33,115 nt of DNA from Microcoleus sp. CSU_2_2 (GCA_012035135.1 JAAUPI010000035.1:1-33115), one strand, 5' to 3'. Shown: positions 18,369 to 26,222, counted from the first letter of the stretch. Notes: generated by a model from the sequence alone, not told the origin. Made by a program: numbers and translations.

Positions 18369-19784
18369 TTATCGAGAAGTTGCGATCGGGAATGGTATTT
18401 GCTCTCGCTGAGGGCTGGACATTTCCGCATCTTTTTCTGTGGCTGTGGCATAAACGATCGGCAATTTGACGAAAAATGTTGAACCAACTCCGGGGGAACT
18501 GTTCATCCCAATATTCCCCCCAAGGAGTTCTGCTAATTTTTTGCACAGTGACATTCCTAATCCGGTACCTTTGAACCGCTTTTGTAAGGAATTTTCGACT
18601 TGGACAAATTCTTCAAAAATGCGCGTTTGGTCTTCTGGGAGAATGCCAATCCCTGTGTCTGTTACCGAAAAAGTAATTGTGCCGCTGTCACCGATTTTTG
18701 CAGTAACTCGGACTTCGCCGACTTCGGTAAATTTGAGGGCATTAGAAATAAAATTGCGCAAGATTTGAGAAATTTTCCCTTCGTCTGTTGTTAAAATGGG
18801 AAGTTCGATCGGCTCTTCAAAAATCAAAGAGACGGCGGAGTTTTTTGCCAGCAAAGGGCGCATCATTCCCCGCAGGGCGCTGAACAAATCTTCTACTCCA
18901 AAATCAGCAATGCGGACTGTTTCTTTCCCGGCTTCCACTTTCGCCAAATCTAACGAGTCGTTGACCATTTCTGCCAGAGACTCAGCGGATTTATGAATCA
19001 AAGTTATTTGCTTGTCCTGTTCGACTGAAAGGTCTCCGTCGAGGCGGTGTAACAATATTTCTGCAATGCTGAGAATTGCAGTTAGCGGAGTGCGGAACTC
19101 GTGACTCATATTGGAAAAAAAGCTTGTTTTGAGTTCGCTAACGCGCCGGAGAGATTCGGCTTTGTCGTTTAATTCGGCGTAAAGTGCCACAACTCCGCGA
19201 TTTGTATCTGCTAGTTCTTGATTTAATTTTACAAGTTCTTCTTGACGATGGCGAAGTTCGTCTAAAGTGCTTAGCAATTCTTGATTTTGTTGCTGAATTT
19301 CGGCGTAGGGATCTTCGGGAATTTGGCGCGCGAGTTTGTCAACTAATTGATTTAACTCGATCGCACTCAGCGATGGCATCTTTTTAGAAAACTGCTTGAT
19401 TAATTGTACAGTAGTTCCTCGATCGGGCGTCGAATCGATTTGCACTTGATCCATCAACCGTTTTGCTGCTGCTAAACCCATTCCTGCCCCAGCAGGTACT
19501 CGAAAATCAGCACCCAAGACAGCCGACAAATCGGTAATTCCCGGCCCGTTGTCCGAAATCCGAGTCAGAAAAATTTGGGGTGATTGCCCTTCGACAATAA
19601 ATTCTACTTTGCCACCACCGGCATATTTAAAAGCATTGCGAGCAATTTCGGAAACTGCTGTAGTAATACGGGTTTTTTCTTGGGAATCAAATCCCAGCAA
19701 GTTAGCAATTTGGCGGGCTCTTTGGCGCACCTGTACGATGTCTTGTTCAAAGCGGACTTCCGCCGTCAAAATTCGGTAACTCAC
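18369..19784 (-). CDS. RsbT-like ATPase fused to a histidine kinase
   Basis: Soluble 471-aa protein with two ATP-binding modules of the GHKL fold. Residues about 1-135 form an RsbT-like domain (N box SEIARNAFKYA, DNGPGI, GAGMGLAAAKRLM). A coiled coil of about 160-215 follows, then HisKA with His228 in SHEFRTPL, then a kinase HATPase with NFISNALKF, DTGIGI and GTGLGMS. The start is a GTG at 19784 that overlaps the stop of the preceding phosphatase gene in a GTGA, which implies translational coupling. As the last member of the rsbR-S-T-phosphatase series it is the probable output of the stressosome. It has no receiver, so its response regulator must lie elsewhere. The RsbT-like part could bind the stressosome or phosphorylate STAS proteins; this is inference. 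Confidence 0.88.
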   Translation of the reverse strand: MSYRILTAEVRFEQDIVQVRQRARQIANLLGFDSQEKTRITTAVSEIARNAFKYAGGGKVEFIVEGQSPQIFLTRISDNGPGITDLSAVLGADFRVPAGAGMGLAAAKRLMDQVQIDSTPDRGTTVQLIKQFSKKMPSLSAIELNQLVDKLARQIPEDPYAEIQQQNQELLSTLDELRHRQEELVKLNQELADTNRGVVALYAELNDKAESLRRVSELKTSFFSNMSHEFRTPLTAILSIAEILLHRLDGDLSVEQDKQITLIHKSAESLAEMVNDSLDLAKVEAGKETVRIADFGVEDLFSALRGMMRPLLAKNSAVSLIFEEPIELPILTTDEGKISQILRNFISNALKFTEVGEVRVTAKIGDSGTITFSVTDTGIGILPEDQTRIFEEFVQVENSLQKRFKGTGLGMSLCKKLAELLGGNIGMNSSPGVGSTFFVKLPIVYATATEKDAEMSSPQREQIPFPIATSR

Positions 19785-20800
19785 GCTGCTTCTCTGATCT
19801 TGGCTACTATAACTGTCATGTCGTCGCGGGTGCGTTTGAAGTCTCGATAGAGCACGGCTGCAATTAAAGTCGGATGTCTAGTGACTAAACCAGGATAGCG
19901 GTTTAAATCCCACTGCGTCGCCAAACCATCGGAGTGCATGATTAATAAGGACTTCTGCGACCAAGGATAAACGAATTCTTCCACTTTTCGCATCATATGC
20001 CCAATAGTGCCATTGTAGGAAACCATGCTGCGGGTCTGGGTATTTGTGACAATTACACCGGAGATATTGCCAACTCCGGCAAAGCGGACTGTTTGTTGAG
20101 TACGATCGATTTGGGCGATCGCTGCGGCCACTCCTCGCGTATTTTTTAAAGCAGGGTGGGCTTTCTCTAAAATTGCCTTTGGGCCGAGTTTAGCATTCTT
20201 CTGAAACACTCGCACTGCTTCCCGCGACGCTTCCGCCGCCAACACACCGTAACCTAATCCATCTGCTACTAAAATTAAGTCTTTGTCAACCTGGTTTTCT
20301 GCTGCCCAGGAATCGCCGGAAATTGTCTCTCCTACTTTAGGCAAGTGGACAACCCCATTTTCTAAATAATTTCTATTTGAAGGGGGTTCACGACGATTTT
20401 GATCCGGTTCCAGCCGTGCTAATACGGCTGTACCCAGTTTCTGTACAGAATGAATATCAAAAAAAGCAGATAGGCGTTTAATTGCCCCAAGTCCTGTTCC
20501 GGGGGTTCCCGCTGTAGAAAAGCCGTCTTGCAGGCACTGTCCGACATTTGCCATTCCCGGCCCTCGATCGAGTGCTACTATTTCAATGCTATATTCCCCG
20601 ACAGTTTTTAATGCTCGCAACAGAAGTTCTCCTTCACAAGCGTGCTTGATCGTGTTTTTTGCTGCTTCGGTGGCGACAATAGCGACTTTACCGCAGTCAG
20701 TTTCGCTAAATCCGATTTCGGTAGCGAGCGCGACTGCTATTCGTCGCGCTTCTCCAACTTGACTTTCTTCTGTAATCGGTAGGGCGATGGAATTTCTCAT
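19781..20800 (-). CDS. RsbT-like ATPase fused to a SpoIIE/PP2C phosphatase (RsbX-like)
   Basis: A 339-aa protein. Residues about 1-130 are an RsbT/RsbW-type kinase domain (N box ATEAAKNTIKHA, DRGPGM, GTGLGAIKRL). Residues about 148-335 are a PP2C-type serine/threonine phosphatase with the metal-binding acids in place: Asp163 (SGDSW), Asp180 (VADG), Asp291 (HSDG) and Asp326/Asp327 (RDDMTV). In Bacillus the separate RsbX removes phosphate from RsbS and RsbR to reset the stressosome, and that role is likely here. The attached kinase-like domain may tether it or add a second kinase activity. It lies 269 bp downstream of rsbT and overlaps the next gene by four bases. Confidence 0.9.
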   Translation of the reverse strand: MRNSIALPITEESQVGEARRIAVALATEIGFSETDCGKVAIVATEAAKNTIKHACEGELLLRALKTVGEYSIEIVALDRGPGMANVGQCLQDGFSTAGTPGTGLGAIKRLSAFFDIHSVQKLGTAVLARLEPDQNRREPPSNRNYLENGVVHLPKVGETISGDSWAAENQVDKDLILVADGLGYGVLAAEASREAVRVFQKNAKLGPKAILEKAHPALKNTRGVAAAIAQIDRTQQTVRFAGVGNISGVIVTNTQTRSMVSYNGTIGHMMRKVEEFVYPWSQKSLLIMHSDGLATQWDLNRYPGLVTRHPTLIAAVLYRDFKRTRDDMTVIVAKIREAA

Positions 20801-20809
20801 TTTTTATGG

Positions 20810-20880
20810 CTGTTGACTGTTGGCTGTCAACTGTTAACAGTTGAAGTTGTCTATTGACAGTTGACTGTTAGTTATTATTA
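20810..20880. repeat. CTGTTGA-type degenerate heptamer repeat
   Basis: Units read CTGTTGA, CTGTTGG, CTGTCAA, CTGTTAA, CAGTTGA and then looser copies, keeping a period of seven. Related CTGTCAA units occur at 1359-1372, and TTGACAGTTGAC copies occur at 21864-21974. It lies in the leader of the phosphatase gene. Confidence 0.7.
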
Positions 20881-20897
20881 CCAACAAATTGGGTTTA

Positions 20898-20923
20898 AAA
20901 GCCCGTTCTTATAGGACGGCTTT
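20898..20923. other. Hairpin in the rsbT-phosphatase gap
   Basis: AAAGCC-C-GTTC pairs with GGAC-GGCTTT around a TTATA loop, ten pairs with one bulged C and one G-T pair. It could lower readthrough from rsbT into the phosphatase gene. Read in the operon direction only a short TTT follows, so it is not a strong terminator. Confidence 0.45.
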
Positions 20924-21069
20924 AATTATAAATATAAAGCTTTTAAAGCAAAAGAGAAGCTAACGATAACGCCGACTCATCGCGATCGAGCGAGAAAAAA
21001 CCATCAAGCGATCCGGAAGCCGCCACTACGCGATCGCCTAACATACCTACACTCTACCTGACTTCTTCT

Positions 21070-21468
21070 TCATTTCCATCGGACGATCGTAATTTTCGTA
21101 CCCTTACCAACTTTGGAAATAATTTCAAATTCGTGCATCAGACGCTTCGATCCGCTGAGTCCCAAACCCAAACCTTGACCCGAAGTATAGCCATCAGTCA
21201 TTGCCAATTTGATGTCTGTAATTCCCGGCCCTTTGTCTTCAAATACTAGCCGCAGCCCTTTACGACTACCTGATTGAAGTGTTTCGAGAATCACAGTCCC
21301 CCCTTTACCGTAGTCTACAGTATTGCGGGCCAGTTCGCTGGCTGCGGTAACGATTTTTGTTTGGTCTACTAAACCGAATCCTATTTCTACAGCCCAAGTT
21401 CGCACTTGCTGTCGCACGTGAACTATATCTGCTGACGATCGAATTTCTAGTGTCTCACGTTTTGACAT
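21070..21468 (-). CDS. rsbT: Stressosome serine/threonine kinase RsbT
   Basis: At 132 aa it has the usual RsbT length. It is a GHKL-type protein kinase with N box SELARNTVDY (Asn49), D box EDKGPGI (Asp78) and lid GLGLGLSGSKRL. Asn49 and Asp78 carry the same numbers as the key residues of Bacillus RsbT. RsbT phosphorylates RsbS and RsbR in the stressosome and, once released, activates a partner; in Bacillus that is RsbU. No RsbU is present here. The ATG at 21468 has a strong GGAGGAGAG ribosome-binding site and overlaps the end of rsbS by 14 bp, so the two are co-translated. Confidence 0.94.
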   Translation of the reverse strand: MSKRETLEIRSSADIVHVRQQVRTWAVEIGFGLVDQTKIVTAASELARNTVDYGKGGTVILETLQSGSRKGLRLVFEDKGPGITDIKLAMTDGYTSGQGLGLGLSGSKRLMHEFEIISKVGKGTKITIVRWK

Positions 21469-21847
21469 GGTTGCTGCTCTCCTCCGCAGACAAACCCAAG
21501 GATGTCCGCAGCAGTTTCATCCCCTTTTCCACGTTCAAAGCGGTGCGAACTCCTGTCAGCGAAAGCCCCAATTCTACTAGCGTAATTGCAACTGCTGGTT
21601 GCATCCCAACCACAACCGTTTCCGCATCTAAAATTCGCGACATGGTGGCGATGTTGCTGAGGATACGACCGATAAAAGAATCTACTATTTCTAGGGAAGA
21701 AATTTCTATTAAAACACCTTTCACTCCGGTTTCGACGATGCGGTTTGTCAAATCATCTTGCAGAGTCATTGCCAAGCGATCGTGCATATCTACTTGAATA
21801 GTTACTAGGAGAAATTCTCCCATTTTAAGTATCGGTATTCGTTCCAT
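21455..21847 (-). CDS. rsbS: Stressosome scaffold protein RsbS (STAS)
   Basis: Single STAS-domain protein of 130 aa, beginning with the typical IPILKMGEFLLVTIQ. Ser57 in VDSFIGRIL aligns with the phosphorylated Ser59 of Bacillus RsbS, and GMQPAVAITLVELG matches the conserved second half. RsbS forms the stressosome core with RsbR and holds RsbT until phosphorylated. The C-terminal tail is a little longer than in Bacillus (121 aa). The start ATG has AGGTGA upstream. It is 246 bp downstream of rsbR, separated by a duplicated 40-bp sequence. Confidence 0.94.
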   Translation of the reverse strand: MERIPILKMGEFLLVTIQVDMHDRLAMTLQDDLTNRIVETGVKGVLIEISSLEIVDSFIGRILSNIATMSRILDAETVVVGMQPAVAITLVELGLSLTGVRTALNVEKGMKLLRTSLGLSAEESSNHVKT

Positions 21848-21870
21848 CTACTCACCTATAGCAATTGACA

Positions 21871-21972
21871 GTTGACCCTTCGACTACCCGAGCGGGCAGG
21901 CAGTTGACAGCTTGCAGTGAGCTTGCCGAACTGTTGACTCTTCGACTACGCGAGCGGGCAGGCAGTTGACAG
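21871..21972. repeat. 40-bp direct repeat between rsbR and rsbS
   Basis: 21871-21910 and 21933-21972 match at 38 of 40 bases. Both carry TTCGACTAC[C/G]CGAGCGGGCA flanked by TTGAC/CAGTTGACAG units, so the repeat unit contains the heptamer-like CAGTTGA motif seen in other gaps. Confidence 0.85.
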
Positions 21973-22093
21973 TTGCATAACCCGAATAAAAGTGAGGTAC
22001 ATCTAGATAGATTCCCCCATTACCCAATTCCCCCATTCCGCCCTTGGGGGCAGGGCGGTTTCATTCTCGAATATCAGAGAAAGGCTAGATTTT

Positions 22094-22963
22094 TTATTTT
22101 TCATCATTAATATTTTTTATTGTTAAACCTTGGCGCTGCAAAGCAACTTTAAAAGCATCTGCCAAAGTAGCTTTGGTCAGAATATCCTGCAAGTCTACTC
22201 CCAAATGAACTATGGTTTGAGCTATTTGCGGGCGAATGCCACTGATGATGCACTCCGTACCCATTAAACGAGCGGCAGCCACAGTTTTCAATAAGTGCTG
22301 AGCGACTAAAGTATCGACTGTTGGCACGCCTGTAATATCTAAAATTGCAAATTCCGAGCCGGTTTCCATGATTTCCTGCAACAGAGTTTCCATGACAATT
22401 TGAGTGCGGGCGCTGTCGAGAGTGCCGATCATTGGCAGGGCGAGAATGCCTCCCCAAAGTTTGACTACAGGTGTTGACAATTCCAGCATTTCTTGTTGCT
22501 GGCGCTCGATAACTTCCTCGCGAGCTTTGAGAAAGATTTCTGTCACCCAAAGCCCTAATTGATCTAACAAGCTAGTAGACAGCCAAAGTTGTTCGACAAG
22601 TGCATCGCGGTTTTCTGTCAGTTCTCGGCAAAGTCGATCGAACAATGGCTTTTTGAAACATAAAATAAAACTTGCTATTTCTGAGGGAGTAAAGCCCATC
22701 TGAACGCGCGATCGGGAAACTGCTGCTAGCAGCAGCCGCATATTTTCCCACTCTGGAGTCTGGATATCGCTAAAGTTACCGTGCCGCGATGCAACGTGGA
22801 GCAATTGCAAGAATTCTTGACACTCCGATCGCAATTCTTTTGCCCTCATTAAGTCGTCTCGTCGTAGTCCGGAATTTTGCAGTTCTTTAAGCCATTCTGC
22901 TAGTAGCTCTGTTTTGTTTCTTTCTAAGATTTCCGCAATTGTGTTATTGCTTGTAAGTTCCAT
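22094..22963 (-). CDS. rsbR: Stressosome sensor RsbR (RsbRD-type N domain plus STAS)
   Basis: A 289-aa protein. The helical N-terminal sensor domain (about 10-150) looks like the RsbRD type rather than the globin-like fold of RsbRA; the ligand is unknown. A linker helix (about 145-162) leads to a STAS domain (about 165-280). Thr218 in PTVDTLVAQ and Thr250 in PQIAQTIVHLG match the threonines that RsbT phosphorylates in Bacillus RsbRA (Thr171 and Thr205). The ATG at 22963 has a good AGGAGA ribosome-binding site. It is the only RsbR in the window, so the stressosome would be built from a single sensor type unless other copies exist. First of the stressosome genes, 110 bp after rfaE2. Confidence 0.93.
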   Translation of the reverse strand: MELTSNNTIAEILERNKTELLAEWLKELQNSGLRRDDLMRAKELRSECQEFLQLLHVASRHGNFSDIQTPEWENMRLLLAAVSRSRVQMGFTPSEIASFILCFKKPLFDRLCRELTENRDALVEQLWLSTSLLDQLGLWVTEIFLKAREEVIERQQQEMLELSTPVVKLWGGILALPMIGTLDSARTQIVMETLLQEIMETGSEFAILDITGVPTVDTLVAQHLLKTVAAARLMGTECIISGIRPQIAQTIVHLGVDLQDILTKATLADAFKVALQRQGLTIKNINDEK

Positions 22964-23073
22964 TTAAATTATCTCCTGTGGGTTCAACTCTTGAATCTAA
23001 AATCTCAAATCTAAAATTTCAAATCGGATGACTGGATAACATCTGAGTGTAACTTATAGTTTGCTATTTGCGC

Positions 23074-23574
23074 TCAGGGGTGAGAGCCTAGCTGCAAAAT
23101 ACGTTTAACGATCGCACTGGTAGAACTCGGAACTTCTATTTCGATCAAGGAAATCTTGCCACCTACTGCTTGAACGGCAGGTGCTTCCGGCAGTGTTGAC
23201 CGTTGATAGTCGCCTCCTTTAACATATATATCTGGCTTGAGGATACTTATCAGTTGAGTTGCCGTACTATCGGAAAAAATTACTACTGCGTCTACTGCTT
23301 TGAGGGCGGCTAGCACTTCGGCTCGTTGATTTTCTGGTACGATCGGGCGAGGCGGGAATCCCGGCTGCTGAGGTTTGATGGCTTGCACGCTCGCATCACT
23401 ATTTAACCCCACCACGAGCGATCGTCCCAAGCTTTTTGCGGCCTGCAAATAGCGGACGTGACCTGCGTGCAGGATATCGAAGCAACCGTTGGTAAATACG
23501 ATCGGACGCCACCGATCCGGATCGGATGCGATCGTTAGTTCGAGTTCTCTCAACGTGTAAACACCAGAAATCAT
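23074..23574 (-). CDS. rfaE2: RfaE2-type sugar-1-phosphate nucleotidyltransferase
   Basis: A 166-aa protein of the cytidylyltransferase superfamily. FTNGCFDILHAGHVRYL holds the HxGH nucleotide-binding motif and VPSSTSAIVKRI matches the C-terminal ISTT/STS motif region. RfaE2 (HldE C-terminal half) joins a nucleotide to D-glycero-beta-D-manno-heptose 1-phosphate for lipopolysaccharide or glycan synthesis. The kinase half (RfaE1) is absent here, which is common where the two are split. I chose the ATG at 23574, which starts directly at MISGVYTLREL; an upstream in-frame start at 23640 would add 22 unlike residues. It is on the same strand as rsbR and may be transcribed with it. Confidence 0.88.
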   Translation of the reverse strand: MISGVYTLRELELTIASDPDRWRPIVFTNGCFDILHAGHVRYLQAAKSLGRSLVVGLNSDASVQAIKPQQPGFPPRPIVPENQRAEVLAALKAVDAVVIFSDSTATQLISILKPDIYVKGGDYQRSTLPEAPAVQAVGGKISLIEIEVPSSTSAIVKRILQLGSHP

Positions 23575-24347
23575 TATTGTCAGTACCAGCGAGTTGAAAC
23601 AGGGATGAATCATCCTACCAAGAATGCGCTTTTCTTGCACCTTCCCAAGTTACAAATTAAAACTCAAGTTACTAGTTAGTAGTTATTAATTATTTGTTCT
23701 TCTTCCCTCTTCCTTCTTTCTTCTTCCTTTGATAATTTAATATTAAAAAAATTGAGAAATAATTATTTATTCCAGCTCTCTCTTATATCAATTAGTATAA
23801 GACAGGGGATTTAGTTCGATCGTCACTGGCAGCATTCGTTCTGGGAGTAGAACGCGTAGGGGGTAACACCAACCTAGATATTATCCACCTGTGCCAGTTA
23901 TTTTTGACACAGCCCAAGAGTCGAGCTAGTTACAACCTGAGGCCCTAGCGTGCCGAAATCCTCTGTGCGCTGCATTCCTCAGACTCCGACCAAGCCAGCA
24001 TTTGATTGTGGCCTAAGCTGCACGCTATCTTGAAAAAGCTTCACAGCCAAGGGCAGGATCGCGCAGCTTCCCCAACCAAACTCTGCATACTTTTGCAGAA
24101 ACTCCGCCCAACCAACACCAAACCTTAGCCATGAAAACGCAGGGAAAGTCAAAGCGGGTACCCGAACGAGTTATTTTGGTAGAAAATGACTTAATTCGTT
24201 AAAAAAACAGAATCAAGTCAACTACCCCCTTTAAGGTCAAAGTGTGTGAGTCGATTGTACGAAAGATTCACTCTTGATTAAAATCCTTCGTGTCGTTTCC
24301 CTCTTAGCACGCTTTGTGACTGAGTTTCCCACTTACCGAGTATTTCT
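23575..24347. other. Large divergent intergenic region with hairpins, possible ncRNA
   Basis: No gene is seen. Near 23675-23688 are GTTAGTA/GTTATTA heptamers followed by a pyrimidine tract (about 23695-23730). From about 23816 to 24130 the base composition becomes balanced and several short inverted repeats follow one another: CGTTCT/AGAACG (23837-23854), CTGTG/CACAG (23889-23912), CTGAGG/CCTCAG (23937-23982) and TCTGCA/TGCAGA (24082-24099). CGGGTACCCG, a perfect 10-bp palindrome, lies near 24157. A promoter-like pair for the downstream gene is at 24255-24284. I could not match it to 6S, SRP, RNase P or tmRNA. Confidence 0.5.
24255..24284 (+). promoter_or_regulatory. Candidate promoter of the HpsJ-like gene
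   Basis: TTGTAC, 18 bases, TAAAAT. The -10 box ends 63 bases before the ATG at 24348. It is a reasonable but not perfect sigma70-type match. Confidence 0.35.
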
Positions 24348-25178
24348 ATGAAAACAACTAATAGCCGTCAATTTTCTTCTGTAGCAGCTCGAACTCTGAA
24401 AGTAGTTGGGATTATATTGATTCTCTCTGCCTTGCTTGACTGCATTGTTCTGTCACTGCCGGGAGAAACGTCCGACATTCTCAATCGAGGCTGGCAGTTG
24501 GCTGCTGCAACTCAAATAGTTGACCGGGGCATTATTCCTTTAATGGGTATAGCTCTGCTTTTGACTGGCTTTTGGGTGGACAGCAGCACTGGAGTCTCTG
24601 TTGAGCGACGCAATTTTTGGCTTGACTTGCGATTCTGGGCGCTGTTGATTTCCAGCTTGTTAGGGCTAATTTACCTGTTGGTGGTTCCCGTTCACCTCAA
24701 CAATACTCGTTTGGAACTCAAGGACACTCTGGCTCAAGTCGATCAGGAAGCCGGACAAGCGGAAAGTCAACTTGAGGCACAAATTAAAAGTGATCAGTTC
24801 AAAGCCCAGATAGAACAACTCAAAAACCAGCGTCGCAGCCAGATATCGGGGCTGCTGCAAGATGAAGGGAAGCTGCAACAAGCACTCAAGAGTCCAGATG
24901 TTCCCAAGGAATTAAAAGCTGTGCTCGAACAGTCTAAAAACGATCCGAAAGCTCTCGACAAATTTCTCGAACAGCAAGCCCAAGAACTGCCAAATCAAGC
25001 TCGGAGCGAGATTCGCACCCGCAAACAACAAAAAGATAAGGAGTTGAGAACTCGATCGAGAAATTCTAGTTTGCAGACGGGCATCAGCAGTTTATTATTA
25101 GCGATCGGCTACATTACTGTTGGTTGGACTGGATTGAGAAGTATCGGAATTCTGCGGTTCGGTCGCCGCAAAGCTTGA
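24348..25178 (+). CDS. HpsJ-like membrane coiled-coil protein
   Basis: A 276-aa membrane protein. Hydrophobic segments lie at about 17-35, 57-77, 92-112 and 240-262. Between the third and fourth is a long charged, glutamine-rich coiled coil (about 118-230), probably on one side of the membrane. The N-terminal pattern (RTLKVVGIILILSALLD, then TQIVDRGIIPLMGIALL) resembles cyanobacterial HpsJ-family proteins, which are linked to hormogonium polysaccharide and motility. I recognise the pattern from memory, so the family call is moderate and the biochemical role is unknown. A glycosyltransferase gene follows 86 bp later on the same strand. Confidence 0.7.
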   Translation: MKTTNSRQFSSVAARTLKVVGIILILSALLDCIVLSLPGETSDILNRGWQLAAATQIVDRGIIPLMGIALLLTGFWVDSSTGVSVERRNFWLDLRFWALLISSLLGLIYLLVVPVHLNNTRLELKDTLAQVDQEAGQAESQLEAQIKSDQFKAQIEQLKNQRRSQISGLLQDEGKLQQALKSPDVPKELKAVLEQSKNDPKALDKFLEQQAQELPNQARSEIRTRKQQKDKELRTRSRNSSLQTGISSLLLAIGYITVGWTGLRSIGILRFGRRKA

Positions 25179-25264
25179 TCTGCGCGCTCCCGGCACAGGC
25201 CGGTCGAGACATCCCTGAGAAATACTTTACTTGCCCAATAGTTTGCCCTTACTGAAAGCTGGGA

Positions 25265-26146
25265 ATGTTCTCTATTTATATTCTGACTTACAACGAAGAG
25301 ATTGATATCGCCGCCTGCATTGAATCGGCGTTACTGTCAGACGATATCATTGTGGTTGATTCTGTCAGTACCGATCGCACCGTTGAAATTGTCCGAAACT
25401 ATCCCGTACAAATAGTGCAACATTCCTTTGAAACTCACGGACGCCAGCGAACTTGGATGCTCAAAGAAGTCCCGTGCAAGCACGAATGGGTTTACATCCT
25501 GGAAGCTGACGAGCGGATGACGCCAGCACTATTTGCCGAATGCTTGGAGGCGATCGAAAGTCAACAATATATTGGCTATTATGTAGCAGAAAAAGTAATA
25601 TTTATGGGTCGCTGGATTCGACGCAGCACTCAATATCCTCGCTATCAAATGCGACTATTTCGTAAAGACCAAGTGTGGTTTACCGACTACGGTCACACCG
25701 AACGGGAAGTCTGTAACGGGCCAACTCACTTCCTGAAGGAAACCTACCCTCACTATACTTGCAGCAAAGGTCTTTCGCGCTGGATTGAAAAGCACAACCG
25801 CTACTCGACTGACGAGGCGGCGGAAACCCTCCGTCAATTAGAAGCGGGTCAAGTAAACTGGTGGGGTTTATTGTTTGGGGCCTCGGAAGTGGAAAGGCGC
25901 CGCGCTTTGAAAGATTTTTCTTTACGTTTGCCTTTGCGACCAGTCGTGCGCTTTTTCTATATGTATATTTTACTAGGTGGATATCTCGACGGTCAAGCAG
26001 GATTAGCTTGGTGCACGCTGCAAGCTTTTTACGAATATCTAATTTTGCTCAAAGTTTGGGAAATGAAGCATATGCCATTGCCAAATTTAGATGCAGCGGA
26101 GGAACAGTCTATTTCTGAAGTAGTAAAAGTAGTCAGTAGTCAGTAG
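25265..26146 (+). CDS. Family 2 glycosyltransferase (WaaE-like)
   Basis: A 293-aa GT-A fold transferase. The N-terminus FSIYILTYNEE is the typical nucleotide-sugar site, DSVSTDRTVEI follows, and EADERM holds the acidic metal-binding cluster. Family members of this subgroup add sugars to lipopolysaccharide cores or exopolysaccharide; donor and acceptor here are unknown. A hydrophobic C-terminal part (about 218-265) may bind the membrane. The last five residues (VVSSQ) and the stop codon are made by a heptamer repeat that runs on downstream. It probably forms an operon with the HpsJ-like gene. No clear ribosome-binding site is seen at the ATG. Confidence 0.88.
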   Translation: MFSIYILTYNEEIDIAACIESALLSDDIIVVDSVSTDRTVEIVRNYPVQIVQHSFETHGRQRTWMLKEVPCKHEWVYILEADERMTPALFAECLEAIESQQYIGYYVAEKVIFMGRWIRRSTQYPRYQMRLFRKDQVWFTDYGHTEREVCNGPTHFLKETYPHYTCSKGLSRWIEKHNRYSTDEAAETLRQLEAGQVNWWGLLFGASEVERRRALKDFSLRLPLRPVVRFFYMYILLGGYLDGQAGLAWCTLQAFYEYLILLKVWEMKHMPLPNLDAAEEQSISEVVKVVSSQ

Positions 26147-26180
26147 TTATTAGTTATTAGTTATTAGTTATTAGTTCTTA
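26132..26180. repeat. GTCAGTA/GTTATTA heptamer repeat overlapping a gene end
   Basis: Seven consecutive 7-bp units: GTCAGTA twice, GTTATTA four times, GTTCTTA. The first two are translated and supply the glycosyltransferase stop codon (TAG at 26144-26146). Confidence 0.85.
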
Positions 26181-26189
26181 ATAAAACCT

Positions 26190-26222
26190 AGAAACCCGGT
26201 TTCTTTAAGAAACCGGGTTTCT
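26190..26222. terminator. Strong hairpin between converging genes, likely bidirectional terminator or REP-like element
   Basis: AGAAACCCGGTTTCTT and AAGAAACCGGGTTTCT are perfect reverse complements separated by one base, giving a 16-bp stem. Each arm is itself almost palindromic. It lies between the glycosyltransferase (+) and glgB (-). No long T run follows, so it may be a dispersed repeat recruited as a terminator. Confidence 0.6.

Noticed and set aside
18369..19784. Calling the ATPase-kinase fusion two genes or an assembly fusion
   Set aside because: The frame is continuous, the coiled-coil linker is plausible, and both ATPase modules are complete.
23816..24240. 6S, SRP, RNase P RNA or tmRNA
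   Set aside because: I looked for the conserved words of each (for example the RNase P GGAAAGTCC core and tmRNA ends) and did not find them.
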